Shown one piece after another: positions 52,012 through 64,000 of a DNA stretch of 64,000 nt. The DNA comes from Wuchereria bancrofti (taxonomy: Eukaryota; Nematoda; Chromadorea; Rhabditida; Onchocercidae), in NCBI GenBank assembly GCA_005281725.1, contig SSBO01000012.1, positions 2,276,194 to 2,340,193 of the forward strand, read 5' to 3'. Position 1 is the first letter of the stretch, and the number at the start of each line of letters is the position of its first letter. A program made the translations under genes and the position numbers. The notes under the pieces were generated by a model, which saw only the letters and a program-made list of their open reading frames with translations, searched no databases and was not told the DNA's origin.

Positions 52012-53809
52012 TTACCATGAAATGTGAAATTGGAAAACTGCCATCACTCATTGATACTTTTGTAAATTTTTCGTACTTTGCAGTTCGCTGTGTATTTACA
52101 TCTCTTCAATGAAACTTCTTAGCAGGCTTATGTTCCGAAAATTAAGTTGTTGCTTGGACTTTCCCTATTGTTTTTAGTTTTAACTTATCCTTTAATCACT
52201 TCATTTAACAATTTTTATCGTTCTATGATTATTATGTTCCAATATCAACAATTATCTGGATATTTCCGTTCAGAAGAGCTATTCCAATTTTTCTTTCAAG
52301 TGATGGTCGGGTTATAATTCTTTTTTTTTTATGTTCCCTTGAGATTTTCTGTTAAACGATACGTTAGTATTGAGTTCCTATGAAGACAATATAATAAATG
52401 TCCTTCCTAAGCATTCAAGATAGTTCTTTCTTGAAATTATAAACAAAAAGATAGATACCATAATATTGCCTGAAATACCATTTGTGGATTTCAGTGGATA
52501 ATAAACAAAGTTCGCAAATAAATGTCGAGTTGTAAACGGAATTTCTTTTATCCCTAATGCATCAAAAGACTGTACCAGACTTTTCTGGTATCTATCTTGG
52601 ATCAAAATTTCATAGTACTACTAGAAATAGGAATTGTTTTTTTTTTTTGGATACAATATTAATGCAATTTTATTTGATACAACGCACTTCAATACAGCTT
52701 TTATAATTTACTTTATTTAAAAATGGATCAGCAGAGTAGTTTTTATTTTTCTTTGAATAGAGAAGAGCTCAAATATATGATGATGGATTCAGACTTTCAG
52801 TATGAAATATTAAAGAAAGCGCAAATGATAAAAATATTCGGCATGTTTTCCTATCAATTATCACATAATACTTCAAAGAAATGGTAAAGCAAAGATATTT
52901 TGTTCGCCCTCCAATCAAATAACAAACATTTCGAATCATTTATCATTATCATCCTTGTCAGTATCACTGTCATATCAGCCTACTTTTACCACAGTTTTAT
53001 GCATAATCAAACAAATAGGGATTTAGGGTTTGTCGTGAATTTGAAGTAACTTCTTGGCCAGAAGAGTAGATGATTTGGGTTAGTTAAGTTCACTTGACTT
53101 ACTTTAAACCTGTAGAACATGAACTGAACCCTTTGCTTCCTGTCTGCGAGTAAGATCGACCAAATATCATTTATTTTCTTTATAAATGTAAATCGATACA
53201 ATATACAATCGAATAATCGAAACAGGGGAGGAATGAATGGTACTGTTGAGTAGGGGGATGAGAAGACTGCCACCAATCGTTTCTTTTTTGTTAACTAATT
53301 AGGGAAGATTTTTTAAAGATGTAAAAAGTGGGTGGCTTAGCAGATCAACATTTACAATGAAGACAGATGTACATTTACCATTTGAGATTTAAATAAAGGA
53401 TTCATTGTTTCAAAAAATGGGATATATCAAAGGAATAACGAATTGGTTTATAGTGATGAATCATTAGCATTATTCTAAACACTTAGTGTGTAATAATATT
53501 TTTTTTGATTTCCTGACAGGGCTAAACTACTTTGGTTATGATTATTAATTTTATTATGGCAAAGCATCAATTGCGCAGTAAGTCGGGTATTAGAGCCATA
53601 TATCCTGGCTCTTGAACAATAACCAACGAGGTGATTTGTCATATCCTTTTTTCCTGTGTCTTTAATTAAACTTAATGTGAAAAAGGAGAAAAAAGAACAA
53701 CCTGAACATTTGAAGATCACAAAAATTTAAAAGGAATGAAATAACGGATATAATAAGTAGAAACACATTGCAGGAATACGATCAGGCATTAATCGTCCGG
53801 ATTCACTCA
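52012..53809. other. Intergenic region between convergent genes
   Basis: Holds the 3' flanks of the coiled-coil gene (plus) and the cuticlin gene (minus). An AATAAA at 52393-52398 is a possible poly(A) signal for the first. No further gene seen. Confidence 0.65.
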
Positions 53810-56800
53810 TCATTCTGTACAATATTCTTGCTTATAACAAGTTCTCCGATATAGAACAATAACTGATAAGGTTGAAATGAGGAGCTCGGTGGTAAAGAGT
53901 GCCAACAGGAAACTGAACGACGTCGGTGTTAAACAAATTGTTACATGTTTCAGCTCTTTTGATTCAAATCGTTGCAGTGAATCAGCATCTGCAACCATAG
54001 TTCATTAACATACATCGACAACAATTCCTATAATTAAAGATTAATAAGCAAAGTAATCGTAAATTTGGAATGTAACTTTCGGCTAACTCCATACAAATTA
54101 AAAATGAGGATCCTGATTCCTGATCCAATACACAGCTAACATTTGTCTAAATGCGTGAAACATCCAAGAAATGAACTATGAAGTACTTATTGGATCATCT
54201 ATATCAAACACCGTCATCAACTGCGAAAACACATCAACCACTGTTGCATCGGCATCACTGTATTGAGAAGCAATTGATAGTTCCCTCTTACTTCGCACTT
54301 GTCCAATTGAACAATTGTCGCTTGTTCTCTGCAATAATTTTTCACATACTTAATTCCTTCACTATTAGAGGGAGAAAAATTTATCAGTTTCTTAAATTTG
54401 ATCGTTTCATGTAAAATAATCATAGGATAGACCTTACAACTTCCACGCCTTAATGAGAGCCGTATCTGACAGTGAAAATATAGCGATGACTGATCTGCGA
54501 ATTTAAATACCTGAAAAGAAATCGTGATACTACCAAATGAATGACTGATGGTGATTAAAGATCCAGTCTAAGATTTCAATGGCTAAATTCTTCAGTAGTA
54601 AAGAGGGAAAATCCGAAAAAGGAAAAATTCGAGCACAAACTTCCTAAATGGTTTAATTTTAACTTAAAACAACTGCTACTTTTTAATATATTCTAATTCA
54701 CTTTTTTTCTTTCTCTGATAGTGATATGCAATAACAAATTTTCAAAGCTGATAAGATTAAAGTACTACCTGCGACAGCTGTCCACCGGTCAAATCAGACG
54801 TATAAACCAAATTGTTCAATAAATATTTGTCAACAGCACATCCATTTTCGTCTAACAACTGAACCTCTTTTCCATTTTCTTCTTTAGCTACACATGAATG
54901 AACGGTTGTGCAGTACAAATTTGTTCCTGCAATAACCAAAAAATGGCAATGTTTAATCATTTTACATGTAAATTAGTTCAAGGATTTTCCTTGACCACTT
55001 CACCTATGACCTTTGTAATTCAAAAGTCCCTTTGAAAAATATTTGTCATGGAAGCAAAGAAATAAGTGAAAATAAAACTAGTTCAGCATTTCTATAAGTT
55101 TAAATATAGAAGACTCAACCTGGAACTGTTCCATCTTCATCCGCACACGACCACTGATGATAAACTTGTTCGCCAACAGTTGTATATTTCACAGGGGAAC
55201 CATGTGGTCCGTCCATAAGAACTTGATATCGACAAGTTGGAAGAGCTATCTGTTGTGTAATCACTCCGTTTGAAAGTGTGTCACTTCTGAAAATTTTTAT
55301 CATTTAAAAACAACTATTAGGTTTCATTCAACACTTTTATATTAGCAACTACATTCGAAATTTCCTGAAAATTTTACTAATGTAATTGAAAAATCTCGAA
55401 GTGATTTAATAACATAAACTAATCTTTCTGCAAATAAAAAGATATGTAATTAAAGATCAGAAAAAGGAGTTTCTCAAAAATATCTCATGATTAGGTTATT
55501 TTAAAATGCCGAATATTATCAGTTATATAATGAACTTGCAAAATTTATTTTATCCTTTAACAGAAATGACTGTAACTTCAACAGAAATAACTTACTCGAA
55601 ATCATCAAATGTACTATTACGATTGGTAAGCGCTTTCACTTGATGCTTATCGCCCCCAATCATTACAACGATTTTCCTTTGTTGTTCACTGTTTAAGCTA
55701 AAGAATATTGATGCTGAAGTCCAGCATATCTATTTTTTTCTAATTTAGTTTTGCTCATTATTGTTTAAAATTTTTTTATTTTATTTTCCAAAAGAAAATA
55801 AAGAAAGGATTCATAAAGTAACCTAACATCAAGACGTGTTGTCACAGTACGATCTGTTTCTATGTAAAAGCATTTCACGTGGTACGATTTATCAATTTTG
55901 GTGATAAACATCTGCAACAAAAAGAAAAATTAGTGTTTTTCATTAAGCATACCAGTTGCATTTAGAGTAAATTTTTAAATTTTAAAGAGCAGAAGAAAAT
56001 ACCGGATGAAAAGTAATGATGACAGTCATGCATACATACAGACCTCGTGGATTACTCTGAAAATGCAATATTGGACTGAAAAGACCGCTGATTGTTATAC
56101 AACTAATTGACTTTAAAAAACTTTTAAATTGATTTCTTTATAAACTATTACGATATAATTGTTCTTCGTTGCTTTATTTACGAAAACGAAATATTTTATA
56201 TCTTTTTACTAAATAAGTTTTGAAATTTTGAATTGAAGAATCGAATGACAAACCGAACGTTGTCTTCGTACATCACATAGGGAGAAGGGTACAGTAAAAT
56301 TAACATTTTTTCTGAGGGTAGCATCTGTTCGGCATAAGTTATTATCATAGTGGCCCTTCACATAGACATGTCCTTCAAATTCTTTTTCTGTCATAAAAGT
56401 GATGGACATACTATCTGCTGCACATTCTAATATCGGCTCACCTGCAAATGGCTGCATCGATTCAATCGAAAAAAAGGAAAGATTTATTATTTTTCTGAAA
56501 ACTTCACGGACATAGGACTGTTCAGTAATGGAGTGATTTTAGACTTGAATAAATTTTTTGAGGTACAAAAATTTTTGGGATTAATCTGTCTATGATCTAA
56601 GTTCTAACGTTTCTATTCACGTTATATTTTTGAAAATGTTTCATTATTAAAAATTTTTTTTTCAACTTTTCCATCTTCAACAATATCGGTAAGAATACAA
56701 AAACAAATTAACCCTTTACTCCGTTATCAATTGTATTGCCAGATACTCTATATACCTGCAAATGTATCATTTTCATAATTTCTTCACTAAATTCAAAACA

Positions 56801-56981
56801 AAAAATAAAAAATAAAGGAATAGCAAGGAATAGCTGAAATAATAGGTTATGCTACGAATTTTCCCGAAAGAACATTCTTGTTTACAATTTTTATGATTTT
56901 GATTACCAATATGTGACATGGTGCACATTGTTTCATTAGCTTCCAAAGGACTGCTACATACTTAAGCATAATAAAAATCAT
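53810..56981 (-). CDS. ZP-domain cuticlin-like protein, about 388 aa
   Basis: Secreted or membrane-anchored matrix protein; the family (CUT/CUTL) polymerises in the nematode cuticle. Exons in phase: 56981-56907 (tentative start), 56755-56713, 56441-56254, 56056-56003, 55911-55823, 55697-55596, 55286-55120, 54926-54769, 54510-54433, 54220-54187, 53988-53810 (TGA). The ZP module begins with IDNGVKGEPILEC and shows [14 protein letters not shown] and CRTDAT in ZP-N, then [48 protein letters not shown] and [13 protein letters not shown] in ZP-C, with [14 protein letters not shown] near its end. This is the standard cuticlin order. The last exon encodes DADSLQRF and a C-terminal membrane helix ([20 protein letters not shown]) with a short basic tail. 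The first exon gives only a poor signal peptide. A skipped 30-base exon at 54328-54299 would restore a further Cys. Confidence 0.92.
54299..54328 (-). other. Possible extra 30-bp exon of the cuticlin gene
   Basis: On the minus strand an ATTGCAG acceptor and a GTGCGA donor bound 30 bases coding [10 protein letters not shown], phase 0 on both sides. Inserted between the exons at 54433 and 54220 it keeps the frame and adds a cysteine where cuticlins usually have C-x-RP-x-C-like pairs. The donor is weak. Confidence 0.35.
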
Positions 56982-59900
56982 GCAGAAAAATCTTAAGATT
57001 GCATGACAGACTAAAGTAAGAAATAATAACACACCGTAAGAACACAGATGTAAATGATAATGATCTGTTTTCGATCCATAGTCATTGTGATTGTCTATCA
57101 GAGCAATACCGCAATCATAAGAGTCCTTAATATAATTATATGTAACTAATTTTGTATTTCTGGAAAATGCTGAATTAGCCAGTTGTATTAGTACTTCCGA
57201 TGAATAACTATAGCTGAAATTCAATTTCTTTACAGCAATGAATTTATGGATATCGCAGGATTTTTTAATTTTGTAATTTTTTTTTTGCACTTTGTAATTT
57301 TCTATAAGACAAAAATTATGCTTATTAAATTAATATTCGAATCTCTGGAAAACAAGACGTCATCTTTAATGTTAGGTTAATGAGTTTGAGATAATTTCAT
57401 CCGAGATAATTTCACCCCTGAAATGACCCGAGGAGTTCGTAATCAAGAAATGTAAATTAAATTGTGCTGTAACCATTTGGTTCATAATCAATATAACTGG
57501 TAATATTTATAGAAAATGTAGCAATTTTTTAAATCTTTTATATAGAGTTTATCTAAAACTTCACACAAAAACTTGAAAATAAAGAAATTCACTGCTCAAA
57601 AGAATAGAGACTAATAAGTAATTTTGATCTGAATCCATTCCATGTTACTTGATGAAGCAACATATTGAAGGAAAAATAAATTTCTATACAATTGTAAACC
57701 TTTTTTCAGGAAAATTTGGGATAAAAATCTTTGATTTAGTCAAAAAAAATCAATATCTGTCTCTTCTACTCTTAAACTCTATCAACTATCACTTTTGTTA
57801 ATATAATTCTGTGCTCTATTTTTTATTCAAGCCTCTATTTGTATAGATATTACAGCTAATGATCACTTTGCGACTATTTTTGAAGGTCCTAGATTAGCAA
57901 TGATGAAAGATTAATTAAGGAACGAAGATTATTGGTTGTTGAAGCAAGGATGTCAAATAGATCATCTTAATAATCTGAAACGTAATGTTATATATAAACA
58001 GTATACAAGACATTTCAGTATGAAATATGCGAAGCAGTAGTATTTGTAGCAGTATGTATTCAGATAGAGGCTGTAAATTGAGAATAAAATTTGAAGAGTG
58101 CGAAACTTTATAGAAAGGTCGAAATAACAATTCATGTGTTGCTTTATGCAGTTAGATTTGTTTACTTATGAACAATAATTCCACGTGAAAAAAAAGTATT
58201 CAAGGACTACGACGCTATGGAAAATTATCCCTCAATATTATTCATGTTATTAAATTAGTTCTTTGGGAAACTGAAATTGATTTAAAATTTTATATGATAT
58301 TTCCATTTCTTTTGTTAACCATATATGAATATTTTCTGACTTCAAGTGAGAAATGTTAGCTAGCTCATTTTGACATTTTTAAAGAACACATTCTTAGAAT
58401 TTTCCGAATGTTTGGTATAAGTACCATAAAGAAACACAGGTACATGGAAAATGCTTGCAGTAGAGATGAATGGAATGAAGAAATAAAAACAAAGAATGGA
58501 GATCCTATCTCAACAGTGGCTTCTTGTCATCTTAATCTCTCGGAAAATGACTTTAAAAAAAAGAAAAAAAAGACTTTCTAGATGACTTTACAAGTTTAAC
58601 AACAATTCGATCTATAATCTTTCAATAGCTTGATTTCGTCTCAATTCCTGAGTATTACTGAACTTTCTAATCAAGTTTCATAAAAAATTTATTCCCACCA
58701 ATCATATAAATTTATTCAAATCTAAGATCTTTTTTTCAAGAAATACTTGCCTTTAAACTTTTGAGCTTAACAGAAGAAAAATGGAAAAAAAGGGATGAAG
58801 TTTAGTAGTAAATGATTGCATTATCATAGAAAATGTTTCAAAAGCCTCGAACAAATTTCCATTGACCTATGTTAGCCATAAAAATCTTCGAAGATCTGTT
58901 ATCTTTAAGAAGTCTTTTATCTTTTTTGAAGAATCATCTCTAACGACAGATGAAAAATGAAATTTAAAGTTTTTTAGTGCTAGATATCAAATTTTCTATA
59001 ATACCTATAGTGATAAATTATGAAGTGAACGCAGGTACAGGCGAAAACTAAACCAAGGCCAACGCTGTATCGCAAGTAAATAAACTGGAAGTAAATTTTC
59101 AATGAACTTTCGTCAAAGATCGGAAAAGATGTGGAAGGGGCGGTAAGATAGAAGTTGGCTGATTGTTGCTGTCGATGCCCTGAAATTAGTAGAAATTATA
59201 AGAATTGGGCTGCAAAGTAAACGCTAAATTTAAACAGTTTTGAAAGATACACTGATCATAGAAGTGAAATGGAGCAGCATGACCTTGTAGGGAAAGTCCA
59301 TCAAGCAAGTTCTTAATCGAAATGAAGTTTTGAAAGTACAGTTTCTTGTCAAGTATTTTTGCCCTCAATTTTAATTATCCTTAACTGTTATTAGATCTAA
59401 ATTTTCAATTCTTATATGTTGATTGAGTTGTTATTTGAATAATGTGAACTAAATTTTTCCAAATCTACAAAATAATGTCGCAATGTAAGATACTTGCCTG
59501 TCTTTACTACAAGGTTCAAGTAAGTTAGAAAACTAAATCGTTAGGAAGACTAACTATTTATTATAATTGGCCGACAAATCTGGATATTTTCGATCTTAGC
59601 TGACAGCCAATTTCAAATTCATATATTCGATTAGATATACAATTAAACTCCCAGTTCTAGCTGTTATTTGTTTGGTTACTGAAAGACCTTTGCCATAAAA
59701 TAATTGAAAGCCGATTTAAAATTATACTGCTTTTAAACGGCATGCTAAGTTTACTGGAGCCAAGTGATGTTAATGTTATTCGTAAATCGCAGAATTTCCG
59801 AACTATTGGAACTTCGATCGTTATCAAGTAATCAGAAGAATGTATTCGTCTGTAACTGTAACAAACACGGCGAATTCCAGAGCTATCATTTTTGTTGATA

Positions 59901-60839
59901 GAACATATGCATCACTGTACAAACTACATAAAATCATTCGTTTGAATTGAAAATGTAAATAAAAATTGAGTTTGTTCGACAGTCTATTTTAGCTACAAAT
60001 ATTGACGCTTCTATCTGAGAAAGAAATAAGTGTTGACAAAAATTATGACAATAAAGAGATGGAATATGGCATTAAGGCTTGAAAGATTCAACCTACCAGG
60101 AAAATTAGAGTTCAGGTTTTTGCTTTCTTTAGATCTATAAAACCGTAATTTGTCACGGAGAAGCTTATAATATCATGAATGACGACAGTTTTCTCTGTGT
60201 TCTGACGTAGGAGATATGATATGTTCTGGTTGAACCAGTATCTGTCTTGCCCAATTCCAGAGTGACTCTTAGCCTTTTTTGAACAGTCCCTCATCATTTA
60301 GAAACAACCAATGTTAAACTATTACAGGTGGAAGAAATTTCTCCACCCATTGTTGACCCAAGCAAGTAACTCTCATCAGAAACAAAAAGCAAGTAATTGT
60401 TTTTTTTTTATTTCGTTTTGTCTCAAACAGTTAGTGCACCAAAAAATTTTAGATTATTGGCATATAAAATTTTTTCCGCCATTGTGAACTTTGTCATATG
60501 ATCAACCAATAATAAATTCGCAGTTTCATGTAGACGAGAAGTTAACCTCAACAAGGCGATGTTACTGTTCCAACCACCGCCACCACTTCACTGCCACACC
60601 AAACCACAACACACAATTATCTTTCCACTCGGAGGTATACCATCTCCTCCGCTTCTGTAGTCTGCTTAGTGTTGCAGTGTGGGTATTTCATGGCCCGCCA
60701 AGAAGTTGTCTAGGTGTCTGGCAGTTGTCAGGAGTTTTCCGGTTCCGTTCTTGTCGACAGTGAAATCAAGATTCTTAAGTCTGAATTTGGGACGTGGGCG
60801 ACTTCTAGGAACAGGTGTTTTTCAGAAGCACTAGGATTA
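56982..60839. other. 3.9-kb region without recognisable genes
   Basis: Lies upstream of both the cuticlin gene (minus) and PNKP (plus), so promoters of both are expected here. Open frames are short and match nothing I know; the longest, on the minus strand near 57290-56847, overlaps the tentative first cuticlin exon. The 60530-60830 stretch is less AT-rich and may be 5' UTR of PNKP. Confidence 0.55.
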
Positions 60840-60992
60840 ATGATGATTAAACGATCTTGTACAACTATGCATGACTGGTTAACTAACAGCAAAAAAGGTC
60901 TGCAACTATTGCTTAACGGTATTGATGTTGTTGATGTTGATATTGTGCAATTTTTCTTTCTTCAACTAATACAAATCATCACACCCTCACCA

Positions 60993-63900
60993 ATGTGTGT
61001 CATATTTCAAATTTTAGACCGAAAGGATGGCGAAAATGGGGAACGCGTTCGATGGTATTGTGTTGGCAAAGATCTTATGGTCCTTGATTTCGGTAGCACT
61101 AATCACTGTGCAGATGTAGCAGCTTTTGATTTCGGTTGGTTACTAAAGTTCAATCATAATATCTAATTTGACGATGCAAAGTGTGTAAATGTCATGAAAG
61201 ACAACACTTTCATGCACCTTATTTCAAGTTGTGCATTAAATTGCTTCAGTTTCCTTAATCCATTTCCCATTCTATTATTTTTTCTTTCAGCTTACTGCAT
61301 TCACTTACATTGTATCTCACCACTTTTCTCAATAAACAAACGATTTTTTCTTCTTTAAAAAAAAATGCTAGAAACGATTGGATTTGAAGCACTAAATTTG
61401 CGAGGTCGAGAGGAGGGAAAGGACAAAGATTTAATAGACCAGGAAAGGTGCATTGAAATTTGTGAGGCGATATGTTGTTAGATTGAAGATCTTTGTGGAT
61501 GGATCCCTATAGTCCCAGTATTTTGTATGTGCTCGTTGTTATTTAAATGGGATATATATATTATATGCAGTTGATGTGGTTAGTACCATGTTTTCGACGA
61601 ATTAGCTGATCATAATGTACTTAGAGTATTATGACTGTTTGCTTCATTTCAGAGTTTCGTTTAGAAAAAATTAAGTTTATGCAATGCAAATGATGTTTCA
61701 CACTTTGTGGCTAAATTTGTAAAGCGTAGTCGGACCTATTTACTGATGTAATTTTACTTGAGATGGTACCGTGGTAGTAACGAAATCAGGCAAGACGTTT
61801 CCTGAAAGTGAATATGACTGGCAGTTTTTCTGCGAATCCGTACCACAAACACTAGCCGAAATTGCTGAAAAGGATTTCAAAGTGGTGATCTTTACAAATC
61901 AACGAGGTATACTAGTAAGTAATTCATCTTCAAAATTTTGTTCCTTTATGAATGAAGTAGAATATATATGGTTTAATTCTCTTCATTTTAGTGGGATGAT
62001 ATTACTGTGAATTATTATTCAAAAAGAACCACTGTAAGGGTTCTTGCTGTAGTTTAAGTGCAGTTTCTAGTTCTTATTATAGACGGGCTCTCAAGATTGT
62101 GATGCCTTCTGCAGAAAAGTGGAGAAAGTCTGTCAGCAAATCAAGCTTCCCATACAGGTATCTCTTTAAGGTCTTTCAGCGGAATATAGAAATCAAATTT
62201 CACGAACCGGTTTGCTTCATTTTCTGAATATTGTTTTTATTAACCTTGTAACGAAAAATATCCAGTGTTGGTATTAGGATAGTTTAATTTAATGCATATT
62301 CTATAATCGTTAGAGTTAGAGAAGACTGATTTGTAGATATGGAACAGACTGGCCTAGGCATTGCCATGCACACACATGTTTCGCATGTTTACAGTTAGAG
62401 AACTAAGTTGTTCTTTTTGCAATTTTTTTTTTTGACGAATTTAAACTTGCATTTTTATCTCGTACCCTTAATCAATCATTAAGACATACATCTTTCTGTT
62501 TTCTTTCAGGGCATTTTTTTTTTAATGTACTTCATTTTACAGACATGAAAAGGGGAAAAGATAAGACGAAAACTACGAGCAGGGATTTAGAATTATTATC
62601 AAATTTTCATCTGTAGTTTCGTTGATTTTGTTAACAGTTTTCTCAGTGTGCTTCACTTAGTGTTAGCGATTTACTTTTGAGCCGATTTCGTGCAGAATAT
62701 TTCTTATGCATTAATCTGTTAAATGCCAATATGGAAACTACGGACATATTTCCTGTCACCTGTTCTAGTAATTAAAAAAGAAAAATGAATCATTATGACT
62801 ATTTCTTCAATAACTCTCAACGCTGGAACTTTATACTGTGGGAATCATCATACTTCATAGTGCTGTTGAAAACATAATACAAAGTTATTGTTCAGTACAT
62901 TTTGTTAAGGTATTTGTTTCTCTGGGAACATTGCATTACCGTAAGCCATATGTTGGTATGTGGAATTACTTTGAAAGCCATGGAAATGGCGGTATTTCAA
63001 TCAATCGGCAGTCATCATTTTATGTTGGTGACGCTGCAGGTCGAATACAAACGAATGTTCGTTTTTTTTCCTCGTTTATTTCTCCTAATTTCTTCATTAT
63101 TTGTATTGTTTATTTCTGGACTCATCATGTAAGTAACCATTTATTTCGTTACACAATGATCTATTCTGCTCAGTTTTCATCAAATAATATCAACTACTAA
63201 ACAACTTATGAATGGAAGTATTAAGTTGCATCCAATTCATTTGAAGATTCGAAAAAAAAAGGATCATTCAGCTGCTGATCGCTTATTTGCTTTGAATTTT
63301 GGTATTAACTTCTTCACACCAGAACAATATTTCTTGAAGCAGACAGAAGTTGAGGATTATATATTACCGTCTTTTTCACCATCATCTCTGTTGGATCAGA
63401 AAGTTAGCTTGTATGATCCAGGTTTGCCTTTTTTTTCCTGTATTGTTCCTTAATTGAAATATGTAAACGGCGATATTTCTTTGTTTAATGTAACAGGATC
63501 TATAACATGGATATTCTAATATAAAAAGGGTAAGAGTTATTTAACAGCACAAACAGCGGTGTTATTGATGTCTTGATAGTTTCATTATTATGTTATCCAT
63601 CCTTACACTTTCCTCTTTTCTTAACTGTAAGGTACTCTTATCTCTTATGTCTACTCTTATGTTGCTAAAGCCTAAACTTTTTGTTTTTTCCCAAAGTCAT
63701 AGAAATCCGGCCCTTTTGGAGACATAATTTCCCATACATCGTTTCAGAAAATACTCCAATACCAGGTAATGGTTTGGAAGTACTCATATTCGTTGGCTAT
63801 CCTGGGTGTGGTAAAAGTAGTCTTGCTCAAAAATTAGCTGTAGAACACGGATATGGTATAGTGAATCGAGACACATTGAAGACGTGGCAGAAATGTGTTG

Positions 63901-64000
63901 AGAATGCAAAAATTCTTTTGAAACGAAAGCAGAATGTTATTGTTGATAATACTAATGCTGACAGAGAATCGAGGTTTTATCTTGCTTATATTTATTTCCT
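60993..64000 (+). CDS. PNKP: Bifunctional polynucleotide kinase 3'-phosphatase (3'-partial)
   Basis: Repairs DNA strand-break ends: removes 3'-phosphate and phosphorylates 5'-OH so that ligase can act. Acts in the nucleus (family knowledge). Exons in phase: (60993)-61134, 61763-61914, 62083-62157, 62910-63056, 63247-63421, 63748-63973, continuing beyond the window. The phosphatase shows all HAD motifs: FDFDGT (nucleophile motif, formed across the 61134|61763 splice), VVIFTNQRG, HYRKPYVGMW and FYVGDAAGR followed by DHSAADRLFALNFG. The kinase shows Walker A GYPGCGKSS, then VNRDTLKTWQKC with its catalytic Asp, and VIVDNTNADRESR. The N-terminus is short with no FHA domain visible in this window. 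The start is uncertain: the same frame is open from 60714, with in-frame ATGs at 60840 and 60993, and a TTTTAG acceptor before 61018 could instead join an upstream exon. Confidence 0.93.

Noticed and set aside
56847..57290. 147-codon minus-strand open frame as a separate gene
   Set aside because: Composition is that of AT-rich read-through with scattered hydrophobic runs and no family resemblance; its last part is better explained as the first exon of the cuticlin gene.
60491..60763. 90-codon plus-strand open frame
   Set aside because: No family resemblance and no fitting splice sites; probably 5' UTR or chance.
1..64000. tRNA, rRNA or spliced-leader RNA genes
   Set aside because: Scanning for T-loop/A-box pairs and for the conserved nematode SL1 sequence gave nothing convincing; a covariance-model search would be needed to exclude them fully.

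Overview
The window looks like nuclear DNA of a nematode, most probably a filarial/spirurid species (inference). It is AT-rich and full of homopolymer runs. Genes are broken into many short exons by introns of roughly 60-700 bases with GT...TTTCAG/TTTTAG borders, and the gene families fit: a ZP-domain cuticlin, a secretin-type neuropeptide receptor, an FGD-type RhoGEF and a large EGF-modular membrane protein. I see no operon, prophage, CRISPR or transposase. All gene models were built by hand by joining exons whose reading phases agree across splice sites.

Layout. (1) 1-15222, plus strand: a gene of about 40 exons, cut at its 5' end by the window edge, for a modular single-pass membrane protein. 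Order: Ly6/uPAR-like, HYR, sushi-like, three ephrin-receptor-type Cys-rich (GCC2_GCC3) modules, about 12 EGF repeats, a LamG/pentraxin-like domain, HYR, sushi-like, more GCC2_GCC3 modules, one membrane helix and an acidic tail. (2) 16114-21509, minus strand: a complete 17-exon gene for a 791-residue DH-PH-FYVE-PH RhoGEF of the FGD family, convergent with gene 1. (3) 21.6-31.6 kb: no gene seen; microsatellites and short repeats. (4) 31589-36101, minus strand: a class B (secretin family) GPCR of about 408 residues. (5) 36.1-48.9 kb: no convincing gene; several short direct repeats. (6) 48982-52011, plus strand: a 251-residue orphan with a basic, Ser-rich N-terminal half and a coiled-coil C-terminal half. 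(7) 53810-56981, minus strand: a ZP-domain cuticlin-like protein of about 388 residues. (8) 57.0-60.8 kb: no gene seen. (9) about 60993 to the window end, plus strand: polynucleotide kinase 3'-phosphatase (PNKP), cut at the 3' edge inside the kinase domain.

The genes do not form a pathway. Themes are cell surface and extracellular matrix (genes 1 and 7), Rho-GTPase signalling (2), peptide-hormone sensing (4) and DNA end repair (9). The most unusual points are the Ly6-like module at the N-terminal side of the EGF/pentraxin receptor, the FYVE finger that keeps its eight cysteines but lacks the PI3P-binding basic motif, a 15-bp inverted duplication across a splice acceptor of the RhoGEF gene, and the orphan coiled-coil gene.
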